This document shows positions 32,408 through 43,604 of a stretch of DNA of 64,000 bases, one piece after another. Origin of the DNA: an uncultured Clostridia bacterium (lineage in GTDB: Bacteria; Bacillota; Clostridia; Oscillospirales; Ruminococcaceae); the NCBI GenBank assembly GCA_947627235.1, contig CANQVG010000005.1, positions 1 to 64,000 of the forward strand, written 5' to 3'. The position numbers and the translations under genes were made by a program. Every line of letters starts with the position of its first letter. The stretch's first letter is position 1. The notes beneath the pieces were generated by a model. The model was not told the origin of the DNA. It was given only the letters and a program-made list of their open reading frames with translations, and did no database searches.

Positions 32408-34762
32408 TCAAAGCTTTTTTATGTTGGCGAAATTCGCCATTATCTTTTTGGTGCCTACCTTTTCAAAGGCTATCTCCAAAAGCGTGTCGTTCGACATTCT
32501 CGTCGCCTTGAGTACTGTCCCCTCGCCGAAAATGTTGTGGCTCACCCTGTCGCCAACCGCAAACAGCTTCGCGGCGCCCGGCGTCTGAGGCTTCGGAGCG
32601 CCGAAGCCGCTGCCGAATCCGCCCTTAAACGAGGACGACTTTTTTTCGGCGCGAGGCGAGTCATCGACCGCTGAGCGCTCCGTCTGCTCGTTCACAAATT
32701 CCATCGGAAGCTCGCCTACAAACCTCGACGGCTTATTGTAGTTGGTCGAGCCGAACAACATTCTCTGTCTTGCACAGCAGAGGTAAAGCCGCTTTTTTGC
32801 CCTCGTTATCGCGACGTAGGCAAGCCTTCGTTCTTCCTCGATATCTTCCTCAAGGTCCATACTGCGGGAGCTTGGAAAAATATTTTCCTCAAGCCCTACC
32901 ACAAAAACATTGTTAAATTCCAGACCCTTTGCCGAGTGAACCGTCATAAGGGTTACGCTGTCGGAATCGGAGTCCATACCGTCGATGTCGGTGTAAAGCG
33001 CGATTTCCTCCAAAAAGCCTGATAGCGTGGGTTCGTCGGCGCTCTGGGAATAGCTCGCCATAGTCGATTTCAGCTCGTTTATGTTTTCAAGCCTGCCTGC
33101 GCCCTCGTCGCCCTGAAGCTGGAGCATACCGAGATAGCCGGTCTTAATCATCAGTTCGTCAAGAAGCTCGTCGAGCGGAGAAGACGACGCCGTCTGAATG
33201 AGTTCGTCAAACACCTCTGCGAGCGCCGTAAGCTTCTGCGCGGAACGCGAAAGCAGAGGATATTCAGCCGCCCTGCGCATCACCTCGAGAGGCGTCTCCC
33301 CGAGACCGGAAGCCACCTGCTCCAAAAGGTCTACCGTCGCGTCGCCGATGCCGCGCTTCGGCTCATTTATTATTCTGCGAAGCCTCAAAATATCGGTTTC
33401 GTTGTTTATCACCGAAAGATATGCGATGATGTCCTTGATTTCCTTGCGCTCGTAGAATTTAACGCCGCCGATTACCCTGTATGGTATACCCGACGCCACG
33501 AGCGCCCGCTCTATGGCGTTGGACTGCGCGTTCATTCTGTAAAGCACGGCGTTATCCGCCCACCTGCCGCCTTTTTTCACCGACTGATATACCGTCTGCG
33601 CGACAAATCTCGCTTCACCCTGCTCAGAAGCCGCTTTATAGAGGACTACCTTATCGCCCTCGCCGCCCGAAGTCCAGAGGTTTTTGCCCTTTCTGCCGCG
33701 GTTGTTCTTTATAACCTCGTTAGCGCAGTTGAGTATCGCCTGAGTCGAGCGGTAGTTCTGCTCAAGCCTTATGACCTTGGCGTTCTCAAACTGATTCTCA
33801 AACGAAAGTATATTCTCTATGGTCGCGCCCCGAAATTTATATATCGACTGGTCGTCGTCGCCGACAACGCAGAGGTTTCTGCGCTTCTCGCTCAGAAGCG
33901 ATACAAGGCGGTACTGCACCATATTTGTGTCCTGATACTCGTCGACGAGAATATATTTATAGAGATTCTGATAGTGCGAAAGAACGTCGGGATACTCCTC
34001 GAAGAGCCGCACCGTGAGCAGAATGATGTCGTCGAAATCGACGGCATTGGAAGCGCGCAGACGCTGCTGGTAAGCCTTGTAGACTTCGCCTATCTTTTTC
34101 TTGCGGTAGTCCCCTGCGGAATGGAGTATGTACTCGTCCTCGGATATCCTCGACTCCTTAGCGTGGGATATCTCCGTAAGAATTGATTTCGGCTGAAACA
34201 GCTTGTCCGAAAGATTGACATCTGCAAGACACTGCTTTATCACCCTCACAGAGTCGTCGGTATCGTAAATAGTGAATTTCGGGTCGTAGCCGAGATTCTG
34301 AATCTCACGCCTGAGTATCCTCACGCAGGCGGAATGGAAAGTCGCGGCGGTGATGCCGTCCGCCCTTCCGCCGAGCATAAGCCCGAGACGGGTCTTAAGC
34401 TCACCCGCAGCCTTATTTGTAAAGGTTATCGCGAGAATGTTCCACGGATTCACGCAGTCTACGGCTACTATGCTTTTTAGACGCTCGCTGTCCGAAGATC
34501 TTCCCTCGGCGTAGTCAAGAAGAAACTGCTCGTCTGCGGGGCTGACGCCCGCAAACCGCGTCTCGTCGAAATAGGCGTTTCCGAAGTATATCATATTCGC
34601 CACGCGGTTTACTAAAACAGTGGTCTTGCCGCTGCCCGCGCCTGCAAGTATCAGAAGCGGACCGTTGACGGTAAAAACCGCCTCCCGCTGCATATCGTTG
34701 AGATTGGAAAAATACTTCTCCATCGCGCGGCGCTTAGCCGCAATAAATTCTCTGTCGGTCAT
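32408..34762 (-). CDS. pcrA: UvrD/PcrA-type superfamily 1 DNA helicase
   Basis: 784 residues. Helicase motifs in order: Walker A LAGAGSGKTTVLVNR, Ia and Ib around AITFTNKAAGELKTR, Walker B VDEYQDTN, motif III VGDDDQSIYKFRGA, IV LEQNYRSTQ, V TVHSAKGLEF and VI RRLAYVAITRAKKRLYL. A C-terminal Tudor-like segment (KLFAVGDRVSHNIFGEGTV) is typical of PcrA and contacts RNA polymerase. A 3'-5' translocase for repair, rolling-circle replication and removal of RecA. GGAGG lies 7 bases before the ATG. The essential gene leads the operon with DUF4364 and yfbR. Confidence 0.95.
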   Translation of the reverse strand: MTDREFIAAKRRAMEKYFSNLNDMQREAVFTVNGPLLILAGAGSGKTTVLVNRVANMIYFGNAYFDETRFAGVSPADEQFLLDYAEGRSSDSERLKSIVAVDCVNPWNILAITFTNKAAGELKTRLGLMLGGRADGITAATFHSACVRILRREIQNLGYDPKFTIYDTDDSVRVIKQCLADVNLSDKLFQPKSILTEISHAKESRISEDEYILHSAGDYRKKKIGEVYKAYQQRLRASNAVDFDDIILLTVRLFEEYPDVLSHYQNLYKYILVDEYQDTNMVQYRLVSLLSEKRRNLCVVGDDDQSIYKFRGATIENILSFENQFENAKVIRLEQNYRSTQAILNCANEVIKNNRGRKGKNLWTSGGEGDKVVLYKAASEQGEARFVAQTVYQSVKKGGRWADNAVLYRMNAQSNAIERALVASGIPYRVIGGVKFYERKEIKDIIAYLSVINNETDILRLRRIINEPKRGIGDATVDLLEQVASGLGETPLEVMRRAAEYPLLSRSAQKLTALAEVFDELIQTASSSPLDELLDELMIKTGYLGMLQLQGDEGAGRLENINELKSTMASYSQSADEPTLSGFLEEIALYTDIDGMDSDSDSVTLMTVHSAKGLEFNNVFVVGLEENIFPSSRSMDLEEDIEEERRLAYVAITRAKKRLYLCCARQRMLFGSTNYNKPSRFVGELPMEFVNEQTERSAVDDSPRAEKKSSSFKGGFGSGFGAPKPQTPGAAKLFAVGDRVSHNIFGEGTVLKATRMSNDTLLEIAFEKVGTKKIMANFANIKKL

Positions 34763-34942
34763 TTGTACCTCCGTAACGGTATATTCTCTGAATACATCAT
34801 ATCACAAAACAAGTCCAAAAGAAACACCTTAAAGCGTGTTTTTTAAAAAAGATTAAAATTTTTTCGGAATTTACAAATAACTATAGCTTTTTTTCGGGAA
34901 ATATTATATAATGGTTTCAGTATACAGGAAGGACGTGGTAAC

Positions 34943-36199
34943 TTGAAGCTTTTTTCAAACAGAAAATATAACGTAATACTCAGATATTCCATAATCGCCA
35001 TCATAATAACCCTGCTCCTTGTGACGGCGCTTTTCAAGTGGGACACCATTAAGAATATCTTTTCGGTGATTGTAAAAATCTTTGAGCCTATAATCTGGGG
35101 CGCGGTGATAGCCTTTATTATGAACCCCATAATGATGAGCACCGAAAAGTTCCTGAAAAGATTCATTTTCCGCAAAAAACCCCGTCCGAAGCTGACCCGC
35201 GCCATAGGCGTAACGGTCGCGGCTCTTGTGTTTATCGCCGTGATACTCGCGATAATCCTCTCGGTGATACCTGAAATCATGTCAAGTATCCCCGGAATTT
35301 ACTCGGGCATCACAAACGACCTCATTCCGAATGTCAAGACTTGGGCAAAAACCATACTCAACGACAATCCGAGCGTTCAGGAAGCGGTTATGAACGGACT
35401 TTCCGACCTCGGTCTGAGTCTGCAAAGGCTGCTCTCCACTTTAGGCCCGCAGCTCACCGGTCTGCTCAACAGCCTGCTTGACTTTGCAAATTCCGTCAAG
35501 AATTTTATCTTCGGGTTTATAGTCGCAATATACTTCCTCGCCAGTAAAAAAACGCTTCAGGCGCAGGCAAAAAAGCTAATCGTGGCGTGCTTCCGCGAAG
35601 ATACCTACCGTTGGATATTCAACTTTACCACCGATACCAACAGCGCTCTTTTGAACTTCATCTACGGAAAGGTTATCGACTCGATAATAATAGGCGTGAT
35701 CTGCTGCATAGGCATGCTCATCTTCAATATGCCGTATGTGATGCTGATATCCATTATAATAGGAATTACCAACATTATCCCGATATTCGGTCCGTTCATA
35801 GGAGCAATACCCTCGGCGCTGCTCGTTCTAATAGCCGAGCCTCGCAAGGTGATATGGTTCCTGCTGTTCATTCTGGCGCTCCAGCAGCTCGACGGCAACA
35901 TCATAGGTCCGAAAATACTCGGTTCGAGAATCGGTCTCTCCTCATTCTGGATGCTATTCTCTATCATCGTGTTCGGCTCGATGTTCGGAATCGTAGGTAT
36001 GATAGTCGGCGTGCCGCTCTTTGCGGTGGCATACGACCTGCTGACGGGCTATGTCAATTCCAAGCTTGAACGAAAGAATATGCCGACCGACGACGACTAT
36101 TACGATATTCCCTGTGTGGAGATAGGGCTTGTCAGGGACGATAACGAGCCTATTGAGATAGAACAGCGTGATTATCCCGCTGAGGACAAGACGCAATAA
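34943..36199 (+). CDS. AI-2E family transporter (PerM/DUF20 permease)
   Basis: 418 residues, about eight membrane helices with the long central soluble stretch typical of the family (about 110-195). The C-terminal conserved block is IIGITNIIPIFGPFIGAIPSALL and LQQLDGNIIGPKILG. It starts with TTG at 34943, preceded by AGGAAGG 9 bases upstream. Members export autoinducer-2 or act as Na+/H+ antiporters; which applies here is unknown. A 39-base gap separates it from the GH43 lipoprotein gene, so co-transcription is possible. Confidence 0.87.
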   Translation: MKLFSNRKYNVILRYSIIAIIITLLLVTALFKWDTIKNIFSVIVKIFEPIIWGAVIAFIMNPIMMSTEKFLKRFIFRKKPRPKLTRAIGVTVAALVFIAVILAIILSVIPEIMSSIPGIYSGITNDLIPNVKTWAKTILNDNPSVQEAVMNGLSDLGLSLQRLLSTLGPQLTGLLNSLLDFANSVKNFIFGFIVAIYFLASKKTLQAQAKKLIVACFREDTYRWIFNFTTDTNSALLNFIYGKVIDSIIIGVICCIGMLIFNMPYVMLISIIIGITNIIPIFGPFIGAIPSALLVLIAEPRKVIWFLLFILALQQLDGNIIGPKILGSRIGLSSFWMLFSIIVFGSMFGIVGMIVGVPLFAVAYDLLTGYVNSKLERKNMPTDDDYYDIPCVEIGLVRDDNEPIEIEQRDYPAEDKTQ

Positions 36200-36238
36200 C
36201 AGCCCCCTCAAAGCATTTACTCGGAAAGGACAAAGACT

Positions 36239-37882
36239 ATGAAATTCAGAATCACTGCTGCGCTTTTAGCGGTGCTTATGCTGTTCTCCGCCTGCGGAAA
36301 TAAGCCGGCAACTATCATAACCGAGAGCGGCGAAACGAAATATCTGATAACGGCAAAAAACCCGCTCATCTGGGACGATATCCCCGACCCGGACATCATA
36401 AGGGTCGGCGACGCCTACTATATGGTATCAACTACAATGTACTTTATGCCGGGCTGCCCCGTTATGCGCTCCTATGACCTCGTTCACTGGGAGCTTGTCT
36501 GCTATGTATACGACTCGCTCGCCGACGATCCGAAATACAATCTTATGGGCGAAGAAAACGCCTACGCAAAAGGTCAGTGGGCAACAAGCATACGCTATCA
36601 CGACGGAAAGTTTTATGTTTTGTTCTGCGCGCTCGATCAGGGAAAGACCTACATCTTCACCACCTCCGATATCGACAGCGGCGAATGGGAACGTACCGAG
36701 CTTAACCGCGTCTTCTACGACGCCTCGCTCTTCTTTGACGACGACGGCAGGGTATACGTCATTCAGGGGGTCGGCGACGTAACGGTGACAGAGCTTCTGC
36801 CGGACTGTTCCGGCATTAAACCGGGTGGCGTAGACCAGAAGATTCTCAACTCCGGAATTGTCGACGGCTTAAGCGGCGCCGAAGGCTCGCACTTCTATAA
36901 AATCGGAGACTACTACTATCTCTTTATGATAAGCTACGCAACCGCCACTCCCGGAATTTCACGCTGCGAGCTTTGCTACAGAAGCAAAACGCTGCTCGGA
37001 GAATATAAAGGCAAAACCGTTCTCTGCGACTCTATGGGCTATTACGGCAACGGCGTCGCGCAGGGCGGAATCGTGGACACCCCGGAGGGCGACTGGTACG
37101 CTCTGCTGTTTCAGGACCACGGCAGCGTGGGACGCGTCCCCTGCCTACAGCCTGTAAAATGGACCGACGGTTGGCCGATGATAGGCAAAAACGGCGAGGC
37201 GGTGAGCGAAATTTCGGTCTACTCCGCCGAACAGGAATGGAACGAGAGTTCGTTTATGAGCAATGACGAATTTGACTACAGCGAGGATAAGCTTTCGCTT
37301 TACTGGCAATGGAACCACAATCCTGACAATGAAAACTGGAGCGTCACCGAACGCCCGGGCTATTTCAGAATAACAACTGCGAAAACCGCAAGGGATATCT
37401 TCCATGCGCGCAATACCCTTACTCACCGCACGGAGGGACCCGTCTGCACAGCCGAAGTCAAGCTCGATTACAGCGGGCTCAAAGCCGGCGACCACGCGGG
37501 CATAGCGGCGTTTCAGAGCTACAGCGGCGAGGTAGGCGTTTATATCGACGACAGCGGTGCCGCTCACGTCTACTTCGGAAGCATAAAACGAGGTCAGGAT
37601 AAATTTATATCGAAAGAAGAAGAAATTTCGGGCGGTGAAATCTATCTGAAGATCGAATACAGATTTTCCGACGTCGCCGAGGACGGAAGCATCACGACGA
37701 GCGATCAGGCAAGGTTCTACTACTCGCTTGACGGAGAAAACTGGGACAAAATAGGCAAAAGCTTCACGATGTCTTACGACCTCGACCTGTTCACCGGCTA
37801 CCGCACAGCGCTCTACTGCTACTCTACAAAGCTGGCAGGCGGTCACGCCGATTTCGATTGGTTCCACGTTACAAAGGGGTAA
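36239..37882 (+). CDS. Secreted GH43 lipoprotein (beta-xylosidase/arabinofuranosidase type)
   Basis: 547 residues. A lipoprotein signal peptide (1-19, lipobox LFSAC with Cys20) tethers the enzyme to the outer face of the membrane. The GH43 propeller (about 40-330) has the catalytic base in WDDIPDPDIIRVGDAYYMV, the middle Asp in FYDASLFFDDDGRVYVIQG and the acid Glu in GAEGSHFYKIGDYYYLF. A C-terminal beta-sandwich (about 350-547) like those of GH43 subfamily 12-type xylosidases packs on it. Likely trims xylan or arabinan fragments at the cell surface before uptake, complementing the intracellular GH43 at 20154-21575. Confidence 0.88.
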   Translation: MKFRITAALLAVLMLFSACGNKPATIITESGETKYLITAKNPLIWDDIPDPDIIRVGDAYYMVSTTMYFMPGCPVMRSYDLVHWELVCYVYDSLADDPKYNLMGEENAYAKGQWATSIRYHDGKFYVLFCALDQGKTYIFTTSDIDSGEWERTELNRVFYDASLFFDDDGRVYVIQGVGDVTVTELLPDCSGIKPGGVDQKILNSGIVDGLSGAEGSHFYKIGDYYYLFMISYATATPGISRCELCYRSKTLLGEYKGKTVLCDSMGYYGNGVAQGGIVDTPEGDWYALLFQDHGSVGRVPCLQPVKWTDGWPMIGKNGEAVSEISVYSAEQEWNESSFMSNDEFDYSEDKLSLYWQWNHNPDNENWSVTERPGYFRITTAKTARDIFHARNTLTHRTEGPVCTAEVKLDYSGLKAGDHAGIAAFQSYSGEVGVYIDDSGAAHVYFGSIKRGQDKFISKEEEISGGEIYLKIEYRFSDVAEDGSITTSDQARFYYSLDGENWDKIGKSFTMSYDLDLFTGYRTALYCYSTKLAGGHADFDWFHVTKG

Positions 37883-37967
37883 TTAAAAGCAAAACACCCG
37901 CCTAAATCAGCACACCGATATAACTAACAGCGAGATAAATCGGAATTTGCAAAGGGGTAAGATTATA

Positions 37968-38324
37968 ATGAAAAAGACGTTATTATCTTTCATTGCTATT
38001 TTTACGCTCATTTTTTCCTTGTGCGCTTGTTCTCAACAAGATTTAGAGGACATGACCTATGGAGAAGGCGATGGGTATGCAACCATAGTATGGGGTGACA
38101 AGACCTATGTACCATACGGCGCATTATCCGAATATGGTGAGCGTGGAAAGCAAATCGGAATCGTTGATGGAAATAAGGATGACAGAGTTTATGAATTAAA
38201 AGGATATTCGGTTGACGAATGGATTGTAAATTCGTTTCCTCACGATGCGGCTATGCTGCTAAGAGAAGTAAATGTCACCGACATACCCGACGGTTGGCAG
38301 TCAGAATACGAATGGAATAAATAA
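37968..38324 (+). CDS. Small lipoprotein of unknown function
   Basis: 118 residues with a signal peptide and lipobox (LCAC, Cys20), then about 95 residues rich in Tyr, Asp and Gly (YATIVWGDKTYVPYGALSEYG) without a recognised family. AAAGGGG lies 9 bases before the ATG. Its DNA is visibly more A/T-rich than neighbouring genes, suggesting a recent arrival. The GH43 gene ends 86 bases upstream with a similar AAAGGGGTAA string. Confidence 0.75.
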   Translation: MKKTLLSFIAIFTLIFSLCACSQQDLEDMTYGEGDGYATIVWGDKTYVPYGALSEYGERGKQIGIVDGNKDDRVYELKGYSVDEWIVNSFPHDAAMLLREVNVTDIPDGWQSEYEWNK

Positions 38325-38379
38325 ATTCCGATTTACCTGTCAGATAAATTCTGAAGTGCACACCTCTATAACGCAAAAA

Positions 38380-38400
38380 AGCAGACGTTTTTCGTCTGCT
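38380..38400. terminator. Bidirectional terminator between the lipoprotein and gpmI
   Basis: AGCAGACG (38380-38387) pairs with CGTCTGCT (38393-38400), with A6 before and T4 after. It serves both convergent genes. Confidence 0.8.
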
Positions 38401-38497
38401 TTTGCTGTTTTATGCGGGGCTGCCTAATGCAAGCCGGTTTTGTTACCGTTCAACTTCATGTCAATCTCGGATTAAACTCAAGTATTTACGGACAAAA

Positions 38498-40063
<1,566 letters not shown>

Positions 40064-40137
40064 GTAAAAAATCTTCCTTTCAAATTTAAATCGGCGCCAA
40101 AAGCATAAAATTTATATAACGTTATATCTTTACAGCA

Positions 40138-40905
40138 TCACACGCTTGCAGCCTTGATGATCTCTCCGAAATCGGGGGCCTTGAGAGAAGCTCCGCCGAT
40201 AAGTCCGCCGTCGACGTCGACCTTCGAGAGAAGCTCGGCGGCGTTCTTCGGGTTCATCGAGCCGCCGTACTGAACGGTCACGGACTCGGCGACATCCGCG
40301 CCGAAGATTGAGGCAATTACATCGCGAATGTATTTGCAGGCTTCCTGCGCCTGCTCGGCGGTGGCGGTTCTGCCTGTTCCGATTGCCCAGACGGGTTCGT
40401 AGGCGATGACCGTTTTGCGCATATCGTCGGCTGAGATGCCGAAGAAATCGAGCTTGCACTGCTTGCCGAGAACCTCCTCGGTGATGCCGCACTCGCGCTC
40501 CCATAGAAGCTCGCCTACGCATACTATCGGCTTAAGACCTGCGGCAAGGGCGGCTTTGAGACGCTTATTGACTGTTTCGTCGGTCTCGCCGAAATACTGC
40601 CTGCGCTCACTGTGGCCCAAAATGACGTATTCGACGCCGAGTTCAACGAGCATATCTGCGGAAATCTCGCCGGTAAACGCGCCCGACTTTTCAAAGTGGC
40701 AGTTCTGAGCGCCGACGTGAATATTCGTACCTTTTACGGCGTTCACGGCGGTTTCGAGGTCGGTAAACGGCACGCACACCACTACCTCGCAGCCTGCGTC
40801 TTTCGCAAGCGGCTTGATTGCATCTATAAGCTCCGCCGCCTCGGGGCGGGTCTTGTTCATTTTCCAGTTGCCGGCTATAACGGCTTTTCTAAGATTCTTG
40901 TTCAT
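40138..40905 (-). CDS. tpiA: Triosephosphate isomerase
   Basis: 255 residues. GNWKMNKT with the catalytic Lys, GHSERRQYFGE with the electrophile His, AYEPVWAIGTGRTA with the base Glu and the mobile loop 6, and YGGSMNPKN for phosphate binding are all intact. Within the glycolytic unit, 14 bases after the small membrane protein gene. Confidence 0.97.
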   Translation of the reverse strand: MNKNLRKAVIAGNWKMNKTRPEAAELIDAIKPLAKDAGCEVVVCVPFTDLETAVNAVKGTNIHVGAQNCHFEKSGAFTGEISADMLVELGVEYVILGHSERRQYFGETDETVNKRLKAALAAGLKPIVCVGELLWERECGITEEVLGKQCKLDFFGISADDMRKTVIAYEPVWAIGTGRTATAEQAQEACKYIRDVIASIFGADVAESVTVQYGGSMNPKNAAELLSKVDVDGGLIGGASLKAPDFGEIIKAASV

Positions 40906-40919
40906 ATAAATCTCCTATA

Positions 40920-41084
40920 TCAGTTATTGTCACCGGATACGGTATTGCCGCATCCGTTAAAGCATCCCATATACTTAGGCGAAAACAGAAGCCCCACGGT
41001 CATTCCGACAATCGCCCCCAAAAGTAAATAAAACAGGATTTTGCCGTCGGCGCTCCGTCTGACCGCTTCAAGCTTTTTCAACAT
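40920..41084 (-). CDS. 54-residue membrane protein inside the glycolytic operon
   Basis: A small gene between pgk and tpiA. A basic head (MLKKLEAVRRSADGK) is followed by one membrane helix (about 16-36, ILFYLLLGAIVGMTVGLLFS) and a short Cys-containing tail (CFNGCG). AGAGG lies 9 bases before the ATG, the stop is 14 bases before tpiA, and spacing on the pgk side is 64 bases, so it is translated within the operon. It resembles YtxH-like one-helix proteins in outline only. Function unknown. Confidence 0.65.
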   Translation of the reverse strand: MLKKLEAVRRSADGKILFYLLLGAIVGMTVGLLFSPKYMGCFNGCGNTVSGDNN

Positions 41085-41148
41085 AATATCAGACCTCTTT
41101 CAAATTAAGAGCAGACAGAGCTTGCCGCCCTGCCTGCTCTGTAATAAA

Positions 41149-42369
41149 TTACCTGTCCGCAATGGCGTCAACGCCGGGAAGACCCTTGCCCTCGAGGTAT
41201 TCGAGAGAAGCGCCGCCGCCGGTAGAGATGTGGGTCATCTTATCGGCAAAGCCGAGGTTGATGACAGCAGCAGCGGAATCGCCGCCGCCGATAACGGTGG
41301 TAGCGTCGGTATCTGCCATAGCCTTGGCAACGGCAAGAGTTCCCTTTGCGAGAACGGGGTTCTCAAAGACGCCCATAGGACCGTTCCAGACAACAGTCTT
41401 TGCCTCCGAAACGGCGCCGCAGAAAAGCTTAGCGGTGGCTTCGCCGATGTCGAGTCCCATCTTGTCGGCAGGAATAGCGTTTACAGAAACGGTGTTGACG
41501 GCTATAGGAGCGTCAATCGGGTCGGGGAAAGTCTCCGCGACAACGGTGTCGACGGGCAGCAGAAGCTTCTTGCCGAGGTCTTCGGCTTTCTTGAGCATCT
41601 CGCGGCAGTAGTCAAGCTTTTCGTCGTCCACAAGAGATTTGCCTATCTCGCAGCCCTTGGCCTTGAGGAAAGTATATGCCATTCCGCCGCCGATGATAAG
41701 CGTGTCGCACTTTTCGAGAAGATTCGAGATTACGTTGAGCTTATCCGCGACCTTCGCACCGCCCAGAACGGCTACAAAAGGTCTTACGGGATCCTCAACG
41801 GCGTTGCCGAGATAGGTGATTTCCTTCTGCATAAGATAGCCGACGGCGGTCTCCTTTACAAATGCGGTAACACCGACGGTGGAAGCGTGGGCGCGGTGGG
41901 CGGAGCCGAAAGCGTCCATAACGAACACCTGATTGTCGACAAGATCGGCAAGCTCCTTCGAGAAGCCCTCGCCGTTCTTGGTCTCGTCGTTTCCGCGGAA
42001 GCGGGTGTTCTCAAGAACCACAATTTCGCCGTCCTTCATCTCGGCGACAGCTTTCTTTGCGTTTTCGCCAACAACGGTGTCGTCCTTGGCAAATATAACG
42101 TTGGTATTAACGAGCTCGGCGAGTCTCTCAGCGGCGGGAGCGAGGGAGAATTTATCCTCGGGACCGTTCTTGGGCTTGCCCAGATGCGAGCAAAGAACCA
42201 CCTTTGCGCCGTCGGCTACAAGCTTGTTGATAGTCGGAAGAGCGGCGGTGATTCGGTTGTCGTTGGTGATCTTGCCGTCCTTGAGAGGTACGTTGAAGTC
42301 AACCCTCACGAGAACCTTTTTACCCTTGACCGAAAGATCGTCGATAGAAACTTTGTTTAAACCTGCCAT
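41149..42369 (-). CDS. pgk: Phosphoglycerate kinase
   Basis: 406 residues. Recognised by [36 protein letters not shown] and the nucleotide-site loops [11 protein letters not shown] and [10 protein letters not shown], with GGGDSAAAV at the C-terminal hinge. AAAAGGAG precedes the ATG. First gene of the operon, with a good promoter at 42419-42447. Confidence 0.97.
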   Translation of the reverse strand: MAGLNKVSIDDLSVKGKKVLVRVDFNVPLKDGKITNDNRITAALPTINKLVADGAKVVLCSHLGKPKNGPEDKFSLAPAAERLAELVNTNVIFAKDDTVVGENAKKAVAEMKDGEIVVLENTRFRGNDETKNGEGFSKELADLVDNQVFVMDAFGSAHRAHASTVGVTAFVKETAVGYLMQKEITYLGNAVEDPVRPFVAVLGGAKVADKLNVISNLLEKCDTLIIGGGMAYTFLKAKGCEIGKSLVDDEKLDYCREMLKKAEDLGKKLLLPVDTVVAETFPDPIDAPIAVNTVSVNAIPADKMGLDIGEATAKLFCGAVSEAKTVVWNGPMGVFENPVLAKGTLAVAKAMADTDATTVIGGGDSAAAVINLGFADKMTHISTGGGASLEYLEGKGLPGVDAIADR

Positions 42370-42418
42370 AATTGTATCTCCTTTTCAATAAAATACGTCG
42401 GTAAAACGTGTCGGGTAT

Positions 42419-42447
42419 ATTATACTAAACTTTCCTTGAAATAGCAA
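42419..42447 (-). promoter_or_regulatory. Promoter of the pgk-tpiA-gpmI operon
   Basis: On the minus strand TTGCTA (42442-42447), 17-base spacer, TATAAT (42419-42424). Confidence 0.6.
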
Positions 42448-42596
42448 GTGTTTGCGCAAAATTTTTGAAATATCCCCCGACTCGGCGGCATATTTCTCTT
42501 ACAGCGTTGCCGACTCTTGATAAAGCTTTGCGGTCTGAGCCTTTGAAACGCCTCTAAAAGCGTGCTTTTTCCGACCCCGCAGATACGTTTACCCAT
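42420..42596 (-). pseudogene. Fragment with a P-loop, probable relic of an ATPase/kinase gene
   Basis: A 58-codon frame seven bases after the kinase gene at 42604-43089. It opens MGKRICGVGKSTLLEAFQRL, which includes a GxGKST phosphate loop, then becomes low-quality and stops within the -10 box of the pgk promoter. No ribosome site is visible. It reads like the start of a nucleotide-binding protein that lost its remainder; it could also be chance coding. Confidence 0.3.
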
Positions 42597-42603
42597 AAAA
42601 TCA

Positions 42604-43089
42604 TTATGTATTTCCGTCGATTATCAAATCGACCTCATCGGGCAAAGGCTCCTCAAACCAGCTTTCAAACTTTTTCAGCAGGTTTTCGTCGACCGGGTAT
42701 GCCTGCACAAGACCCAACGCGACGTCTCGATTGCGCTTTTCAATTCTGCGGCGCCACTCATCATCCGGTATCTTAATATAGTGAAGCTCGCACTCCGCTC
42801 CCCTGCTGCGGTAAAACTCCCTGACGCTTTCGCGTTCAGCTTTTGTCCAGAGCCCGATGTCGATAACCGAGCTTATGCCGCTTGCGGCAAATTCGAGTGA
42901 TTTTTCAAAAAAGTAGATTTCTAATTTTTCAACATATTCGTCCAGTATATCTCCGGGGTACGGTCCGAGAAGCAGCAGAGTTATCTCGTCGACCGAAAGG
43001 TGAACGGCACTTATCTCCTTCGCAAGACGTATTGCGTAGGCAGTCTTTCCCGAGCAGAGCTTCCCGCAGGTGATTATTATTCTTGCCAT
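42604..43089 (-). CDS. Small P-loop kinase (AAA_33 / zeta-toxin-like)
   Basis: 161 residues. Walker A is GKLCSGKTAYA near the N-terminus, LSVDEI provides the Walker B-like Asp, and RRRIEKRNRD the lid arginines seen in small-molecule kinases of the AAA_33 group (chloramphenicol phosphotransferase-, zeta toxin-like). The substrate is unknown and no antitoxin-like partner adjoins it. I use the ATG at 43089 (GGGAGTGA upstream) rather than 43167, which would overlap trmL. Four bases after the trmL stop, so same transcript. Confidence 0.78.
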   Translation of the reverse strand: MARIIITCGKLCSGKTAYAIRLAKEISAVHLSVDEITLLLLGPYPGDILDEYVEKLEIYFFEKSLEFAASGISSVIDIGLWTKAERESVREFYRSRGAECELHYIKIPDDEWRRRIEKRNRDVALGLVQAYPVDENLLKKFESWFEEPLPDEVDLIIDGNT

Positions 43090-43093
43090 TGGC

Positions 43094-43591
43094 TCACTCC
43101 CATTCAAATTTAGTGAGCTTTCCCTCGCGTTCGAGGTCGGGAAAATCCCACTGGCGCAGAATCTCATAAGCCGCTATCGCAACGCTGTTGGAAAGATTGA
43201 GACTCCGAAGCGTCGGACGCATCGGCAGACGGACGCAGTCGGAGGGGTTTTCGTGCAAAAGCTCCTCGGGAAGTCCCGCGTCCTCCCGTCCGAACAGAAT
43301 ATAACAGCCGTCGGGGTAACTGATGTCTGTGTAAACATTCCTGCCCTTGGTGGTAAAATAGTAGTACCTGCCGCCTGCGGTCTTCTCAAAGAAGTCGCCG
43401 AGAGAATCGTAATAAGTGATGTCGAGCTTGTCCCAGTAGTCGAGACCGGCGCGCTTGAGGTTTTTGTCGGTCACCTCAAAGCCGAGCGGTCTCACAAGGT
43501 GGAGCCTTGCGCCGGTAACCGCGCATGTTCTGGAAATATTGCCGGTATTCTGCGGAATCTGCGGCTCGACCAAAACTATATTCAGCGTCAT
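43094..43591 (-). CDS. trmL: tRNA (cytidine/uridine-2'-O-)-methyltransferase TrmL
   Basis: 165 residues of the SPOUT knot family that methylates the wobble base of tRNA-Leu. Conserved IVLVEPQIPQNTGNISRTCA at the start, the cofactor loop LFGREDAGLPEELL and the C-terminal knot RSLNLSNSVAIAAYE are all present. The ATG at 43591 has GAGAGG 9 bases upstream. It lies between pdxY and a small kinase in one unit. Confidence 0.92.
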   Translation of the reverse strand: MTLNIVLVEPQIPQNTGNISRTCAVTGARLHLVRPLGFEVTDKNLKRAGLDYWDKLDITYYDSLGDFFEKTAGGRYYYFTTKGRNVYTDISYPDGCYILFGREDAGLPEELLHENPSDCVRLPMRPTLRSLNLSNSVAIAAYEILRQWDFPDLEREGKLTKFEWE

Positions 43592-43604
43592 TTTAAAACA
43601 CCTC

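Noticed and set aside
42604-43089. Toxin-antitoxin module (zeta toxin)
   Set aside because: The P-loop kinase resembles zeta/AAA_33 proteins, but it sits in a pdxY-trmL housekeeping unit with no antitoxin-like gene.
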